From an uncultured Flavobacteriales bacterium (GTDB lineage: Bacteria; Bacteroidota; Bacteroidia; Flavobacteriales; Crocinitomicaceae): 64,000 nt of DNA. The translations under genes and the position numbers were made by a program. Below the pieces are notes generated by a model that made no database searches, had not been told where the DNA came from, and worked only from the letters and a program-made list of their open reading frames with translations. The stretch lies in the NCBI GenBank assembly GCA_946479285.1, contig CAMLFH010000008.1, positions 62,001 to 126,000 of the forward strand, written 5' to 3'. How positions within the stretch are numbered: position 1 is the first letter of the stretch; the number at the start of each line of letters is the position of its first letter. Of this stretch, positions 1 to 9,756 are shown piece by piece.

Positions 1-50
1 CGCTGCTAGCTGCAATTTACAAAGGAGATTACAACTATTTATACAGAACT

Positions 51-803
51 ATGAAAACTAAGAGAGTACTAATTATTGATGACGAAGTTGATGCAAGACG
101 CGTAATATCTAAATACTTAGAACGATATTTTCCCAATTTCCAGGTACTGGGAGAAGCAGATTCTTTCAAATCTGCTGTACAATTAATCAATGAAACAGAA
201 GCCGATCTGATTTTTATCGATATTAACCTTGGTGACGGAACCGGATTTGATGTGTTGGACGAAAGTGATGCTTTTGCTGCTCAAATCATATTTACAACTG
301 CTTTCGATCAATATGCCGTAAAAGCTTTCAGATACCAGGCACTGGATTACTTAATGAAACCGATCGATTCGGAATTGTTTGTAGAAGCTGTGAACCAGGC
401 ATTGGATAAAGTGCGGGAACGAAAGTCCATGAGTGCCGATCAGATTATGATCTCTTATGGAAACGGGGAACGCAAAATTTCTATTCCAACAGCAGACGGA
501 ATGTGCTTCATTCGTTTGGATTCAATAGTTTCTTTCGAAGCAGACAGTTCTTACTGCAAAGTTTTCCTGGATGACGGAAAAGAAATCCTGGTTTCAAAAC
601 CTCTGAAATTTTTCGACGATAAATTGAAAGCAAACGTGAACTTCATTCGTCCGCACAAATCATTTATTGTCAATATGAAGTTTGTAGACGAATACCTCAA
701 GGAAGAAGGCGGATACATTAAAATGAAAAACGGATTGAAGATCCCGATCTCGCGTCAGAAGAAAGAAGACGTGATTCGTGATTTGCAGACGCATTTTTTG
801 TAG
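51..803 (+). CDS. LytTR-family two-component response regulator
   Basis: Cytoplasmic DNA-binding response regulator of 250 residues. Residues 1-120 form a receiver domain: the acidic pocket D10-D11-E12, the phospho-acceptor D57 in the segment FIDI, T82/T83 and K103 are all in place. Residues about 133-250 are a LytTR DNA-binding domain with the characteristic segment FIRPHKSFIVN. The partner is normally a LytS-type histidine kinase, probably encoded just left of the window. In another frame an open reading frame enters from the left edge and stops at 59-61, overlapping this ATG, which would fit translational coupling to an upstream gene. The reading frame is also open upstream of the ATG to the window edge, but the receiver fold starts at MKTKR, so the ATG at 51 is preferred. 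Confidence 0.93.
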   Translation: MKTKRVLIIDDEVDARRVISKYLERYFPNFQVLGEADSFKSAVQLINETEADLIFIDINLGDGTGFDVLDESDAFAAQIIFTTAFDQYAVKAFRYQALDYLMKPIDSELFVEAVNQALDKVRERKSMSADQIMISYGNGERKISIPTADGMCFIRLDSIVSFEADSSYCKVFLDDGKEILVSKPLKFFDDKLKANVNFIRPHKSFIVNMKFVDEYLKEEGGYIKMKNGLKIPISRQKKEDVIRDLQTHFL

Positions 804-823
804 GCGCGTGACGCATCACGCGC
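804..823. repeat. Perfect inverted repeat between convergent genes
   Basis: Eight-base arms GCGCGTGA and TCACGCGC around a four-base loop, starting directly after the stop codon of the response regulator. There is no T-run on either side, so it is not a classical intrinsic terminator. Its core resembles the larger palindrome at 41671-41706, suggesting a dispersed palindromic repeat that may stabilise 3' ends or block readthrough between convergent genes. Confidence 0.6.
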
Positions 824-848
824 ATACAAAATGCGATGCTTCGAGTAC

Positions 849-2156
849 CTACGGAATCAATTTCTTATAATCACCTGTAAACAATGACAAATTCAACACG
901 GCAGTTCTCAAATTGAACTCAGAAGTCAGCTGGCGGTTTTTTGCCTGGATGATCGAAAATTGGATTTCGCGCAGTTCGAATTGAGTCAATGAGCCGCTTT
1001 CAAATGATTTCTGCGCAATCCCGAACATTTCTGTAGTGTTGACAATCGACGAATTTTCCAAGCGGTACATGCGTTCTGAAAAGGTGTAATCCTGCCATGC
1101 TTTATCGACTTCTGTTTGAATGGTTTGCTCCTGCTTTTCAACCACAAATTCCGCATTTTCTTTTTGGAGTTTGTTGTTTTTTATGGTTGTGACATTCGAT
1201 AAGCCATCCAGGATCGTCCAGCTTAATGTAAGTCCGATTCCCGGCCCCAAACTGCGGTTAGAAGCGAGCAACCCGACTTCACTTTTGGATAAAGTAGTGG
1301 AATACTGCGCGTAAAAGGATAGCTGTGGGTAATAACGGCTTTGTAATTCTTTGCGCTGTTGATCTATAATTGCGATTTGGCTTTTTTGGACCAGTAAACT
1401 GGTGTTTTGGGCCAATGCATTTTCTAAAATAGCAGCCTGGCTCAGTGCCGGAATAGCAGGAATGTTATCGTCCACATCAAATTGCATGTTTCCTGCTTCA
1501 CCCATCACCATTGCTAAATCTGCTTTCATTTTACCGATTAAGTTCAAATGACTCAGGTAATTTGAACTGTCTGCATTCAAATCCAGTTTTGACTGAAGTA
1601 ATTCCAGGTCGTTTGCCGCTCCGTTTTGTGATCGAAGCAGGATGAGGTCATAACGTTCTTTGGAAAGCTGGATCGCTTCTTCGTAAACAGTTTGCATGCG
1701 TTTATAATACTGCAAACTGTAATATAGTACAGAAGCCTGGTAGATCGACATTTCCATTTGCGCTGTCAGGTTCACGGTTGCCAGATCTTCCTGAAGTTGC
1801 AGGCGTTTGTCCCTGGCGAACATCGCAAATCCGTCAAAAAATGTCCAGTTCAAACGTGCGGCAGCGATCAGTGAGTTATTATTTGCCCCGTTTTTTTCAT
1901 TCACCTGTCCGGAATAGAATTCCTGGCGCGTATTAGTCATTGTCCAGTTTTGGTCGGCAGTTACACCAACAGTTGGCAAATATCCTGCGGTACCGATATT
2001 ATTGGTGTTATCGGCCATTTTCACATTGTTGCGCTGAATCAGTACATCGAAATTCTTTTCCAGCGTGCGTTTGATGACTTCTTCAAAGCTTAATACCTGC
2101 TGTGAGAAAGAAACACCCGATGAAAAGAGTATAAAGAGAAGCGTTAAATTTTTCAT
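849..2156 (-). CDS. TolC-family outer membrane efflux channel
   Basis: Outer membrane channel of an RND efflux pump, 435 residues, within the usual TolC/OprM size range. A signal peptide (MKNLTLLFILFSSGVSFSQ) precedes long heptad-rich helices typical of the OEP family, with two repeats of similar helical design. It is the last gene of a four-gene leftward operon and its ATG overlaps the stop of the pump gene by four bases (ATGA), indicating translational coupling. There is no lipobox, unlike OprM-type lipoproteins. Substrate cannot be told from sequence. Confidence 0.92.
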   Translation of the reverse strand: MKNLTLLFILFSSGVSFSQQVLSFEEVIKRTLEKNFDVLIQRNNVKMADNTNNIGTAGYLPTVGVTADQNWTMTNTRQEFYSGQVNEKNGANNNSLIAAARLNWTFFDGFAMFARDKRLQLQEDLATVNLTAQMEMSIYQASVLYYSLQYYKRMQTVYEEAIQLSKERYDLILLRSQNGAANDLELLQSKLDLNADSSNYLSHLNLIGKMKADLAMVMGEAGNMQFDVDDNIPAIPALSQAAILENALAQNTSLLVQKSQIAIIDQQRKELQSRYYPQLSFYAQYSTTLSKSEVGLLASNRSLGPGIGLTLSWTILDGLSNVTTIKNNKLQKENAEFVVEKQEQTIQTEVDKAWQDYTFSERMYRLENSSIVNTTEMFGIAQKSFESGSLTQFELREIQFSIIQAKNRQLTSEFNLRTAVLNLSLFTGDYKKLIP

Positions 2157-5100
2157 GACTTTACTTTCGATTTTTTGGATGTCAGGTAGATGTACAATCC
2201 CGGAATCACAAAAAGGGTGAGTATTAATGAAAAGGCTAAACCGCCTACAATGGAAATTCCCATAGAAATTCGGCTGGTTGCTGCATCACCCAGGGCTAAA
2301 GCAATTGGAAGCGCTCCCAGAATAGTTGCAAGCGTGGTCATCAAAATAGGTCTGAAACGCTGTGATGAAGCATCGATAATAGCTTCTTTGATACTTAATC
2401 CGTCTTGACGTCGCTGATTAGCAAATTCAACTATCAGGATTCCATTCTTTGTTACTAAACCAACTAATACAATGATCCCGATTTCTGAAAAAATGTTCAA
2501 AGTCTGATCTGTAATCCAAAGAGAAAGCACAGCTCCGGCAAGTGCAAGTGGAACTGTTAGCATAATGATTAAAGGGTCAAGGAAACTTTCAAATTGAGCG
2601 GCAAGTACGAGGTAAACCAATACAAGGGCCAGGAGGAATGCGAAGATCAAACTGCTTCCGCTTTCTGAAAATTCTTTGGAAGCTCCAGCCAAACTGTGGG
2701 AAAAACTTTCAGGCAATACTTTTTTCGCTATTTTGTCCATTGCTTTGATCCCATCACCAATCGTAAATCCTTCGTTTGGATCCGCGGAAACGGTAGCCGA
2801 TACATACCGGTTGTAACGGAACAATTGCGGAGGGCTTGATTCATTGCGAACTTTTATCAGGTTGTCTAAAGGAATCAATGCTCCTGTTTCACTTCTGACC
2901 TGAATAGCGCTCAAATCGGAAGGATCGTCCCGTTTTTCTTTCATGGCCTGGCCAATGACCTGGTATTGTTTTCCGTTTAGGATGAAATAGCCATAACGCT
3001 GACCGGAAAAATACAATTGAAGTGTAGATGCAATGTCATTGACATTTACTCCGACGCTTTCAGCCTTGTCGCGATCTATATCAACCTGCAATTCGGGTTT
3101 GTTGAATTTCAGATCAACATCCACTGTCTTGAATGTTGGGTCAGATGAAGCCTGTTCCATGAATTTCGGCAATATTTCCTTCATTGCTTCAAAAGTAGGG
3201 GCCTGAAGCACATATTGAACGGGAAGTCCTGCTGAACGTCCGCCGCCGATTGTCTGTTCCTGAACGATGAACGCACGTGCGAAGTTGAATTCACGTAAAC
3301 GCTGATTGATCACATCCACAATTTCCTGCTGGGAGCGTTTGCGGTCTTTGACAGGATAGAGATTTACACGTACAAATGAACTGTTTACTGCTCCTGAACC
3401 CATAGATGGAGAAGTTACCGCAATAATGCTTGTCTTTTCAGGCAAGGTATCGATCAGATCAACAAGTTGCTTCTGGTACTGATCCATGCGTTCGAATGAG
3501 GTACCTTCCGGAGCGATGGATTTGATCTGGAAACGTCCTTTGTCTTCCATTGGCGCCAATTCTGATTGCAGACTTCCGCCATTCCAAATAATTAATACGA
3601 TACAAACGGCCATGAGAATAAAGGCAATCCAGGGGCGTTTCATAAATCGGGTCAACGTGTTCTTATAACCCGACATCAATTTATCCAACCAAACTTCTGT
3701 CATCTTGTAGAAGCGTGAGTGCCGTTCATTTTTCCGCAGTAAACGGGAACTCATCATTGGAGTTAAAGTCAATGAGATGAAAGCAGAAATAATGACCGAT
3801 CCGGCAACAACAACTCCGAATTCACGGAATAAACGACCTGTTAATCCCTGCAGGAAAATTACAGGAAGGAAAACGGCCGTTAAAGTTATGGTTGTAGAGA
3901 TAATGGCAAAGAGGATTTCCTTTGAACCTTTATGCGCAGCTTCTTTCGGATCTTCACCGCGTTCTACCCGTGCGTAAATGTTTTCCATCACCACAATCGC
4001 ATCATCTACAACAAGTCCTGTTGCAAGCACAATTCCAAGTAAAGTCAACAAGTTGATGGAGAAATCGGAAATGTACATGATGAAAAAAGTACCGATCAAT
4101 GAAATCGGGATTGCAATAATCGGGATCAGGGTGGTTCTCCAGTCACGCAGGAATAAGAAAATAATGATCACGACCAAACCAAAAGCGATCAAAATGGTTT
4201 CTTCCACTTCCGAAATGGATTTGCGTATATTTTGTGTGGAATCCAAAGCAACACCTAAGTGAACATCCTTTGGAAGTTCTTTTTTGATTTGGTCCACTTT
4301 TTTGTAGATCTCATCAACAATCTCAATGTAATTTGCTCCGGGCTGCGGATTGATCGCAATACCGATCATGGGAGTTCCATGGTTTCCGCGAAGCAAAGTA
4401 CGTTCGTTTTCCGGTGAAAGGTTTGCACTTCCAACATCTTTTAAACGAACAATCTGCGTTCCCTTTTTCGCTACGATGAGGTTATTGAATTCTTCTTCCG
4501 TTGTTAAACGACCGAAAGTACGGATGGTCAATTCAACCGTATTACCTTCAATTCTTCCGGAAGGCAATTCCACGTTTTGGCTCAATAAGGCATTTTTTAC
4601 TTCCAGAGCAGTTAAATTCAACCCGGCCATACGTTCAGGATCCAGATTGAGTTTCATGGAGAATTTCTTTTCACCCCAGATCCGGATTTCACTAACTCCT
4701 TTGATGGTTTGGAGGCGCTCTTTGAAAACGTTGGTTCCCAAATCGGTTAATTCGAGTAAGGTTTTTTTATCTGATTGAACGGTCAATGAAAAAATGGTTT
4801 CCGCATTGGCATCTGATTTAACAACGACAGGAGGATCGGCATCAGGAGGAAGGTTCCGGATAGCAGCAGAAACTTTGTCACGCACATCATTCGCAGCATT
4901 ATCCAGGTCGACACTCAAATCAAACTCTACTGCGATCGTGCTTCTTCCATCTGCACTGGTGGAAGTAACTGTACGAATTCCGGAAATTCCATTAATCGAT
5001 TCTTCCAGTGGTTCGGTGATCTGGGATTCAATCACATCCGGATTTGCTCCTACATAATTGGTTGTAACTGTAATAATTGGCGGATCAACAGAAGGGAATT

Positions 5101-5206
5101 CCCGGATTCCCAGGGACATAAAGCCAATCACACCAAAAAGAACGACAATGATGGATAGTACGCTGGCTAAAACCGGCCTGTTGATGCTTAAGGACGCGAT
5201 ATTCAT
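2153..5206 (-). CDS. RND multidrug efflux transporter, AcrB/HAE1-like inner membrane pump
   Basis: Proton-driven inner membrane transporter of 1017 residues. It has the duplicated RND architecture: N-terminal TM1 (residues about 10-30), a first large periplasmic loop, TM2-7 starting around residue 335, a second periplasmic loop, and TM8-12 at the C-terminus. The proton-relay aspartates are visible in the TM4 segment GLVVDDAIVVMEN, as expected for hydrophobe/amphiphile exporters rather than CusA-type metal pumps. Overlaps of four bases with both the adaptor gene upstream and the TolC-like gene downstream make a complete tripartite system. Drug specificity is unknown. Confidence 0.95.
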   Translation of the reverse strand: MNIASLSINRPVLASVLSIIVVLFGVIGFMSLGIREFPSVDPPIITVTTNYVGANPDVIESQITEPLEESINGISGIRTVTSTSADGRSTIAVEFDLSVDLDNAANDVRDKVSAAIRNLPPDADPPVVVKSDANAETIFSLTVQSDKKTLLELTDLGTNVFKERLQTIKGVSEIRIWGEKKFSMKLNLDPERMAGLNLTALEVKNALLSQNVELPSGRIEGNTVELTIRTFGRLTTEEEFNNLIVAKKGTQIVRLKDVGSANLSPENERTLLRGNHGTPMIGIAINPQPGANYIEIVDEIYKKVDQIKKELPKDVHLGVALDSTQNIRKSISEVEETILIAFGLVVIIIFLFLRDWRTTLIPIIAIPISLIGTFFIMYISDFSINLLTLLGIVLATGLVVDDAIVVMENIYARVERGEDPKEAAHKGSKEILFAIISTTITLTAVFLPVIFLQGLTGRLFREFGVVVAGSVIISAFISLTLTPMMSSRLLRKNERHSRFYKMTEVWLDKLMSGYKNTLTRFMKRPWIAFILMAVCIVLIIWNGGSLQSELAPMEDKGRFQIKSIAPEGTSFERMDQYQKQLVDLIDTLPEKTSIIAVTSPSMGSGAVNSSFVRVNLYPVKDRKRSQQEIVDVINQRLREFNFARAFIVQEQTIGGGRSAGLPVQYVLQAPTFEAMKEILPKFMEQASSDPTFKTVDVDLKFNKPELQVDIDRDKAESVGVNVNDIASTLQLYFSGQRYGYFILNGKQYQVIGQAMKEKRDDPSDLSAIQVRSETGALIPLDNLIKVRNESSPPQLFRYNRYVSATVSADPNEGFTIGDGIKAMDKIAKKVLPESFSHSLAGASKEFSESGSSLIFAFLLALVLVYLVLAAQFESFLDPLIIMLTVPLALAGAVLSLWITDQTLNIFSEIGIIVLVGLVTKNGILIVEFANQRRQDGLSIKEAIIDASSQRFRPILMTTLATILGALPIALALGDAATSRISMGISIVGGLAFSLILTLFVIPGLYIYLTSKKSKVKS

Positions 5207-6234
5207 TTGCCTGCGCGTTTAGTTTTTACAGGTGCTCCTGCACGAACAGCCAATAAGCCGGAGATCAGGACCTTGTCGCCTTCTTTCAGATTTCCAATGA
5301 CCTGCACTTTATCCGGGGTTCTGATTCCGATTTCTACAGGAACTTCTTCAACTAATCCGTTTCTGGCAACAAATATTTTTTGGCCTTTTAAAACAGGAAT
5401 AATACTTTCCGTCGGGACCATAAAAGCATTTTCTTCCTTTCCCATGTCATAGCTGATCGAAACGAAGGATCCGGCGATTAATCCGCCCGGATTTGGAAGA
5501 GATGCGCGAACGGTCATCATACGCGTTCCCTCATCGATCCTCGGTTCAAAGGCATATACTTTTCCGGTGTAGGATTTGGAATCGCCGTCTGTTTTGAATT
5601 GGATCATCTGTCCGATTTTCACATTACGTGCATATTTCTCAGGTACGGAGAATTCAATCTTCACCGGATTTTCCTGGACAATGGAAGTAATCAATGTACT
5701 GGAAGAAATAAATGCGCCTTCACTGACGTGTCTCAGGCCAATTTTCCCGGAAAAAGGAGCTCGGATCGTAGCTTTTGAAATCTGAACGTTTAACAAATCC
5801 AGTTTAGCTTTCGAGTCTGCCAATGCGGATTGGGCAACTTCGTAGTCCTGAAGGCTGATTCCTTTTGATTGATAAAGATTTTTTTTGCGGGCTTCATCTT
5901 TCTGTGCCAGATCCTGTTCGACCATTAATTGGGCTTTTTGAGCTTTCAGAATATCTGAATCGACCTGGATAAGAATAGTTCCTTTTGCAACACTTTGTCC
6001 TTCTTTAAAGGAAATCCGTTGAATTCTTCCGGGAACTTCCGAATAAACATCCACTTGTTCGTTCGGAATTACGGAACCCGGAATTGCTATAGAACGAAGT
6101 ACTTCTCCTGCTTTGATCTCCACAACATCTACCGTGACAACTGGAGCTTTTTGAGATTTTAAATCTTCTTTTTCTTCTCCGCACGCAATTAGTAAAAGCG
6201 TCAGTGCTAATATGGATGTGAATTTTAGTATCAT
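5203..6234 (-). CDS. RND efflux periplasmic adaptor (membrane fusion protein)
   Basis: Links the inner membrane pump to the outer membrane channel. 343 residues; the N-terminus has a lipobox ending in LLIAC (C18), so it is a lipoprotein anchored in the inner membrane, as for AcrA/MexA. Barrel-sandwich lipoyl halves flank a short coiled-coil hairpin (roughly residues 60-160), followed by beta-barrel and membrane-proximal domains with the signature RAPFSGKIGLRHV. Second gene of the efflux operon, 37 bases after the MarR gene. Confidence 0.93.
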   Translation of the reverse strand: MILKFTSILALTLLLIACGEEKEDLKSQKAPVVTVDVVEIKAGEVLRSIAIPGSVIPNEQVDVYSEVPGRIQRISFKEGQSVAKGTILIQVDSDILKAQKAQLMVEQDLAQKDEARKKNLYQSKGISLQDYEVAQSALADSKAKLDLLNVQISKATIRAPFSGKIGLRHVSEGAFISSSTLITSIVQENPVKIEFSVPEKYARNVKIGQMIQFKTDGDSKSYTGKVYAFEPRIDEGTRMMTVRASLPNPGGLIAGSFVSISYDMGKEENAFMVPTESIIPVLKGQKIFVARNGLVEEVPVEIGIRTPDKVQVIGNLKEGDKVLISGLLAVRAGAPVKTKRAGK

Positions 6235-6271
6235 GTGTTTTTTTCTTTGGATGAAAAAAAATGCAAAAAGT

Positions 6272-6736
6272 TTATTTCTTGGGGTAGAAAAATTCGAATT
6301 GATCCGCAGGTATTTCTTGTGTTTTTGTAACGAGTTCCGTCAGAATTAACTGAAACGTAGCATGTAAAGACGGATCCAGCAGATTAATAAAGTATTCATT
6401 GACCTCTTTAATCCCTTTTTCGATCTCAATGATCCAGGGTTCGGCTTTGGCAGTAATGTGAAGCCGGCGTTCCCGGCGGTCATCAGGATTGGTTTTTCGT
6501 TCGATAAACCCGTCTTTTTGCAATGCATCCAGGATTCGCACCATGGAAACTTTGTCCATTAAAAGCTGGTCTGCCAGTTCCTGTTGATTGATAGTGCCGT
6601 TGTTCTTCCCGATGAGGTACAAAGGGAAATAATAACGGTCAACGGGAGTATGCTCCAGAAGCATCACAACTTTACCGATGTATTGTTTCGTTAGAATGCT
6701 GAAAAATCTGCCTAATGGCCATTCCTGTGTATTCAT
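6272..6736 (-). CDS. MarR-family transcriptional regulator
   Basis: 154-residue winged helix-turn-helix protein. The recognition region around residues 45-100 reads as a MarR fold (QELADQLLMDKVSMVRILDAL, split here as helix-turn-helix, then the wing with DDRRERR). MarR proteins usually repress adjacent efflux genes and release DNA on binding a small phenolic or similar ligand. It is the first gene of the efflux operon and an inverted repeat overlapping its own promoter (6751-6767) suggests autoregulation of the whole operon. Confidence 0.9.
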   Translation of the reverse strand: MNTQEWPLGRFFSILTKQYIGKVVMLLEHTPVDRYYFPLYLIGKNNGTINQQELADQLLMDKVSMVRILDALQKDGFIERKTNPDDRRERRLHITAKAEPWIIEIEKGIKEVNEYFINLLDPSLHATFQLILTELVTKTQEIPADQFEFFYPKK

Positions 6737-6750
6737 ATTTTATTTTAGAT

Positions 6751-6767
6751 AGTTAGTAAAGCTAACT
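6751..6767 (-). promoter_or_regulatory. Efflux operon promoter with candidate MarR operator
   Basis: An inverted repeat AGTTAG-N5-CTAACT sits 15 bases upstream of the MarR start. On the minus strand the sequence TAGCTTTA (6764 to 6757) within it matches the Bacteroidota -7 element TAnnTTTG except at the last base. Overlap of a dyad with the promoter core is the usual arrangement for MarR autorepression. The assignment is inference from position and symmetry. Confidence 0.5.
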
Positions 6768-6801
6768 AATAACACGGTAAGTAGTTTGATTTTAACGAAA
6801 A

Positions 6802-6834
6802 TTTGACGAAAATCCTGAGATTATTTTAAATTTG
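6802..6834 (+). promoter_or_regulatory. Promoter for the sensor kinase gene
   Basis: TTTG at 6802-6805 and TAAATTTG at 6827-6834, separated by 21 bases, match the Bacteroidota -33/-7 pattern. Transcription would begin about 25 bases before the TTG start codon at 6863. Confidence 0.55.
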
Positions 6835-6862
6835 TTATGCACATATCTATTAGACATTCAAT

Positions 6863-9754
6863 TTGACCAGACACTTAATATCAGTGCTCTTTTTTGCAGG
6901 AATTGTATTGAATGCATCCTCCCAAAAGAAAACCATTTCATGGGAATTGAACTATGCTCATTTTGGAATTGAGAGGGGCATGCCGAGTTCGGAAACTTAC
7001 CAGGTTTACCAAGACAAATCAGGTATGTTGTGGATTCTGACGGATCGTGGAGTTGTCCGGTACGATGGCTTTCAGTTCCATAAATACACGGTCGAAAACG
7101 GGTTGTGTGATAACGTCAATTTTAGAGTCCTTGAAGATCCCAATGGAGGAGTTTGGTTTATCGGGTTTAACGGTCTGTTGAGCGTCTTTAAAAATGGGGA
7201 AATGCAGGCCTATAAATACAATCATATCCTTGAGAAGAATGTTCCTGTAGGACGAAACACAAATATCTCACTTCATGTTAAAAAAGATGAGTCCATTATT
7301 TACTGTGTTTTCAAGAAAAAAATCCTGGCTGTAAGTGCAGCAGGAAAAGTGACTGATTTGTCATCCAAGCTGGATGGGGGAGCTTATTTTTTTGAGTTCG
7401 GAGATGACCTGTTGAGTCTTCAAATAAAGGATGAAGTTCCTGTAAATTTATACCTGGTTAAGAATGACCGGCTAATTTTTTCCGGAAATATTCATCTGGC
7501 AGGTACAACCCGGGCAAAAAAGTATAAAGATCATCGTTTTCTAACTTCCAATTATAAGCTTTACTTGTTTGATGATCAAACGGCCAAACCAATGATTGAT
7601 TATCCCGGGCATGAAGTAATCGGATTGGATACTGACAAGGATTTCATCTATGTTGGACTGTATAAGAACGGGATGAAAAAATACACCTTTAATCCAAAAA
7701 CCAAAGAGCTTGTGCTTGTTCGGCATTATTTACCGGATTATTCGGTGACATCGGCTTATATGGATTCTAATGGGACTTTATGGTTGACGACCCTTGAAAA
7801 GGGGCTTTTTGCTGTAGTTGATGAAGCATTTAACCAATTGGCTGTTAATGGTCAGAAAATAACCGAAGAAGTCCGATTCATCAGTGGAAACAAGGATAAA
7901 GTAATCATTAATTATTATGTGGGTAAATGGCAGCAGCTGTACCCTCCGTTCCTCTGCAAAGATGTGGGAAAAATAGTCTACAAGTACAATTTATTACCTG
8001 TAAAGGATGGTTTTGCATTTGAACGGGGAATCGTAGACTGGAGTGACTGGAAAGATGTGGATGCAACTTATATTGGGAATCCTGTTTATACAACCCAAAC
8101 TTCTGTTGTGGGACTATGGAGGTCTTCCTACCAGATTGTAGAAATGAAGGGTTCATCCTACACAATCGGGTACGATGTGGATCATATTGACCGCTCGAAG
8201 CTGGTAGGGGCTTTCTATTGGTTTTATCGCTTTAAGAAAGAGAAGATGTTCGTATTGTTTGATGAAGGAGTGTTTGTCTTTGATATTGAGAAATCAAAAT
8301 TCAAAGAGAATTACAGATCTGTTTTAAGGAAGCGGATAAATGAACTGAAATACAATGAAGCGTGGGGTTTACTTGCTTATTCCAGCTTAGCCGGACTTTA
8401 CCAGATTAATTTGGAAAGTGAAGTTCCGGTTAAATTCGCTCCCCACCTCAATCTGGGGGCACATGTTTCAGGCATTTTTTTTGATGAAAAAAACAGACTT
8501 TGGGTTTGCAGCGAAAAAGGGTTGTTTTTGATAGCCAAAAAAAACGGTGAAATAGTCACTGATTTTTTCCTGAGTAAATATGCTCTTTCCAGCAAGGAAA
8601 TCATGGATTTGTATGCTTATAATAACAAACTGTATGTTGCCACTAAGTTTGGCGTTCAACAAATTGACATCCTGAAAATCAAAAAAGACCGGCAGAATTT
8701 TCCGATCGAATTGTTTTCTATTCATGCTTTCGCAAAAAATAAAGAGCTTCCTTCCAATAAAATGTATGCGGCTAAAACGGATCTTATCAAGATTTCCCTT
8801 TTCAACAAGAACCTGGATAAACGCATCGAATACCGATATCGGTTTGGAACTGATGAAACCTGGATCAGGTCAAATAAAGGGGATATTATTTTGGCCAATC
8901 CTTCTGATGGAGAATTTAATCTGGAAATATCGTACCTTGATGCAAGAGGTAATTGGTCGGCCTCAAAGATCGTTGGAAGTTTTACAGTGGAAGAGGTGAT
9001 CTTCCTTCGGTGGTACTTTATACTTCTCTATGTTTTAATGATGTTTGTTCTTTTTTATGTGATTCTAAAACTCTCCATTCAATCTGTAAATAAAAAGAAT
9101 TACATGCTCAACCGAATGAAAGAGTTGGAACAAATGGCCCTTTCTGCTCAAATGAACCCGCATTTCATCTTTAATTCACTGAATTCGATCCATAGCTTTC
9201 TCTTATATGATGAAAATGAAAATGCAGAGAAGTACTTGCTGCGTTTTGCGAAATTAATCCGGCAGACTTTGGCCAACTCAAGGGTTGCCTATATCACGAT
9301 TCAGGAAGAGCATGAAACATTGAAAAATTATATCTTACTGGAAAGTATGCGCTTCAAAAATAAGTTTGCTTTTCAGATCGAATGTGATTTCAATCAGCTG
9401 CCTTTGAATCCCTGTATTCCGCCCATGTTGATCCAGCCATATGTGGAAAATGCAATTATTCATGGATTGGCTAAACGAACAACAGGAGCCGAACTTTTAG
9501 TAAAGTTTTACCAGGAAGACGAATTATTGAAAGTTCTGATTAGGGATAATGGAGTAGGGCATGCTGAATCCAAAAAGAACAAGCGGGATACTGGTCACAA
9601 ATCATACGGGACTCAAATCACCGAAGAGCGTTTGAAATCGTTTCAGGAAAAAAATAAGGATGGATTTAATATTCAGGTCAGTGATGCAGATCCGTCCGAT
9701 TCTGAGTTTCCGGGAACGAAAGTTATTGTGACGATACCAATTCCGACTACTTGA
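6863..9754 (+). CDS. Membrane sensor histidine kinase, LytS/His_kinase type with periplasmic beta-propeller
   Basis: 963 residues. A signal peptide is followed by a periplasmic region with two-component-propeller-like repeats (roughly residues 30-600), a Y_Y_Y-like immunoglobulin domain (about 620-705), one transmembrane segment (about 712-738) and a cytoplasmic kinase module. The phospho-acceptor histidine lies in MNPHFIFNSLNSI (H767); the ATP-binding N box (PYVENAIIHG) and G box (RDNGVG) follow. The start codon is TTG at 6863, because an in-frame stop lies at 6851-6853 and the TTG frame gives a good signal peptide. No response regulator is adjacent, so its partner is encoded elsewhere, possibly the LytTR protein at 51, though the efflux operon lies between. 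Confidence 0.88.
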   Translation: MTRHLISVLFFAGIVLNASSQKKTISWELNYAHFGIERGMPSSETYQVYQDKSGMLWILTDRGVVRYDGFQFHKYTVENGLCDNVNFRVLEDPNGGVWFIGFNGLLSVFKNGEMQAYKYNHILEKNVPVGRNTNISLHVKKDESIIYCVFKKKILAVSAAGKVTDLSSKLDGGAYFFEFGDDLLSLQIKDEVPVNLYLVKNDRLIFSGNIHLAGTTRAKKYKDHRFLTSNYKLYLFDDQTAKPMIDYPGHEVIGLDTDKDFIYVGLYKNGMKKYTFNPKTKELVLVRHYLPDYSVTSAYMDSNGTLWLTTLEKGLFAVVDEAFNQLAVNGQKITEEVRFISGNKDKVIINYYVGKWQQLYPPFLCKDVGKIVYKYNLLPVKDGFAFERGIVDWSDWKDVDATYIGNPVYTTQTSVVGLWRSSYQIVEMKGSSYTIGYDVDHIDRSKLVGAFYWFYRFKKEKMFVLFDEGVFVFDIEKSKFKENYRSVLRKRINELKYNEAWGLLAYSSLAGLYQINLESEVPVKFAPHLNLGAHVSGIFFDEKNRLWVCSEKGLFLIAKKNGEIVTDFFLSKYALSSKEIMDLYAYNNKLYVATKFGVQQIDILKIKKDRQNFPIELFSIHAFAKNKELPSNKMYAAKTDLIKISLFNKNLDKRIEYRYRFGTDETWIRSNKGDIILANPSDGEFNLEISYLDARGNWSASKIVGSFTVEEVIFLRWYFILLYVLMMFVLFYVILKLSIQSVNKKNYMLNRMKELEQMALSAQMNPHFIFNSLNSIHSFLLYDENENAEKYLLRFAKLIRQTLANSRVAYITIQEEHETLKNYILLESMRFKNKFAFQIECDFNQLPLNPCIPPMLIQPYVENAIIHGLAKRTTGAELLVKFYQEDELLKVLIRDNGVGHAESKKNKRDTGHKSYGTQITEERLKSFQEKNKDGFNIQVSDADPSDSEFPGTKVIVTIPIPTT

Positions 9755-9756
9755 GA

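Noticed and set aside
3777..5057. Plus-strand open frames opposite the RND pump gene
   Set aside because: The minus-strand frame is a full-length RND transporter; the opposing translations show no recognisable family.
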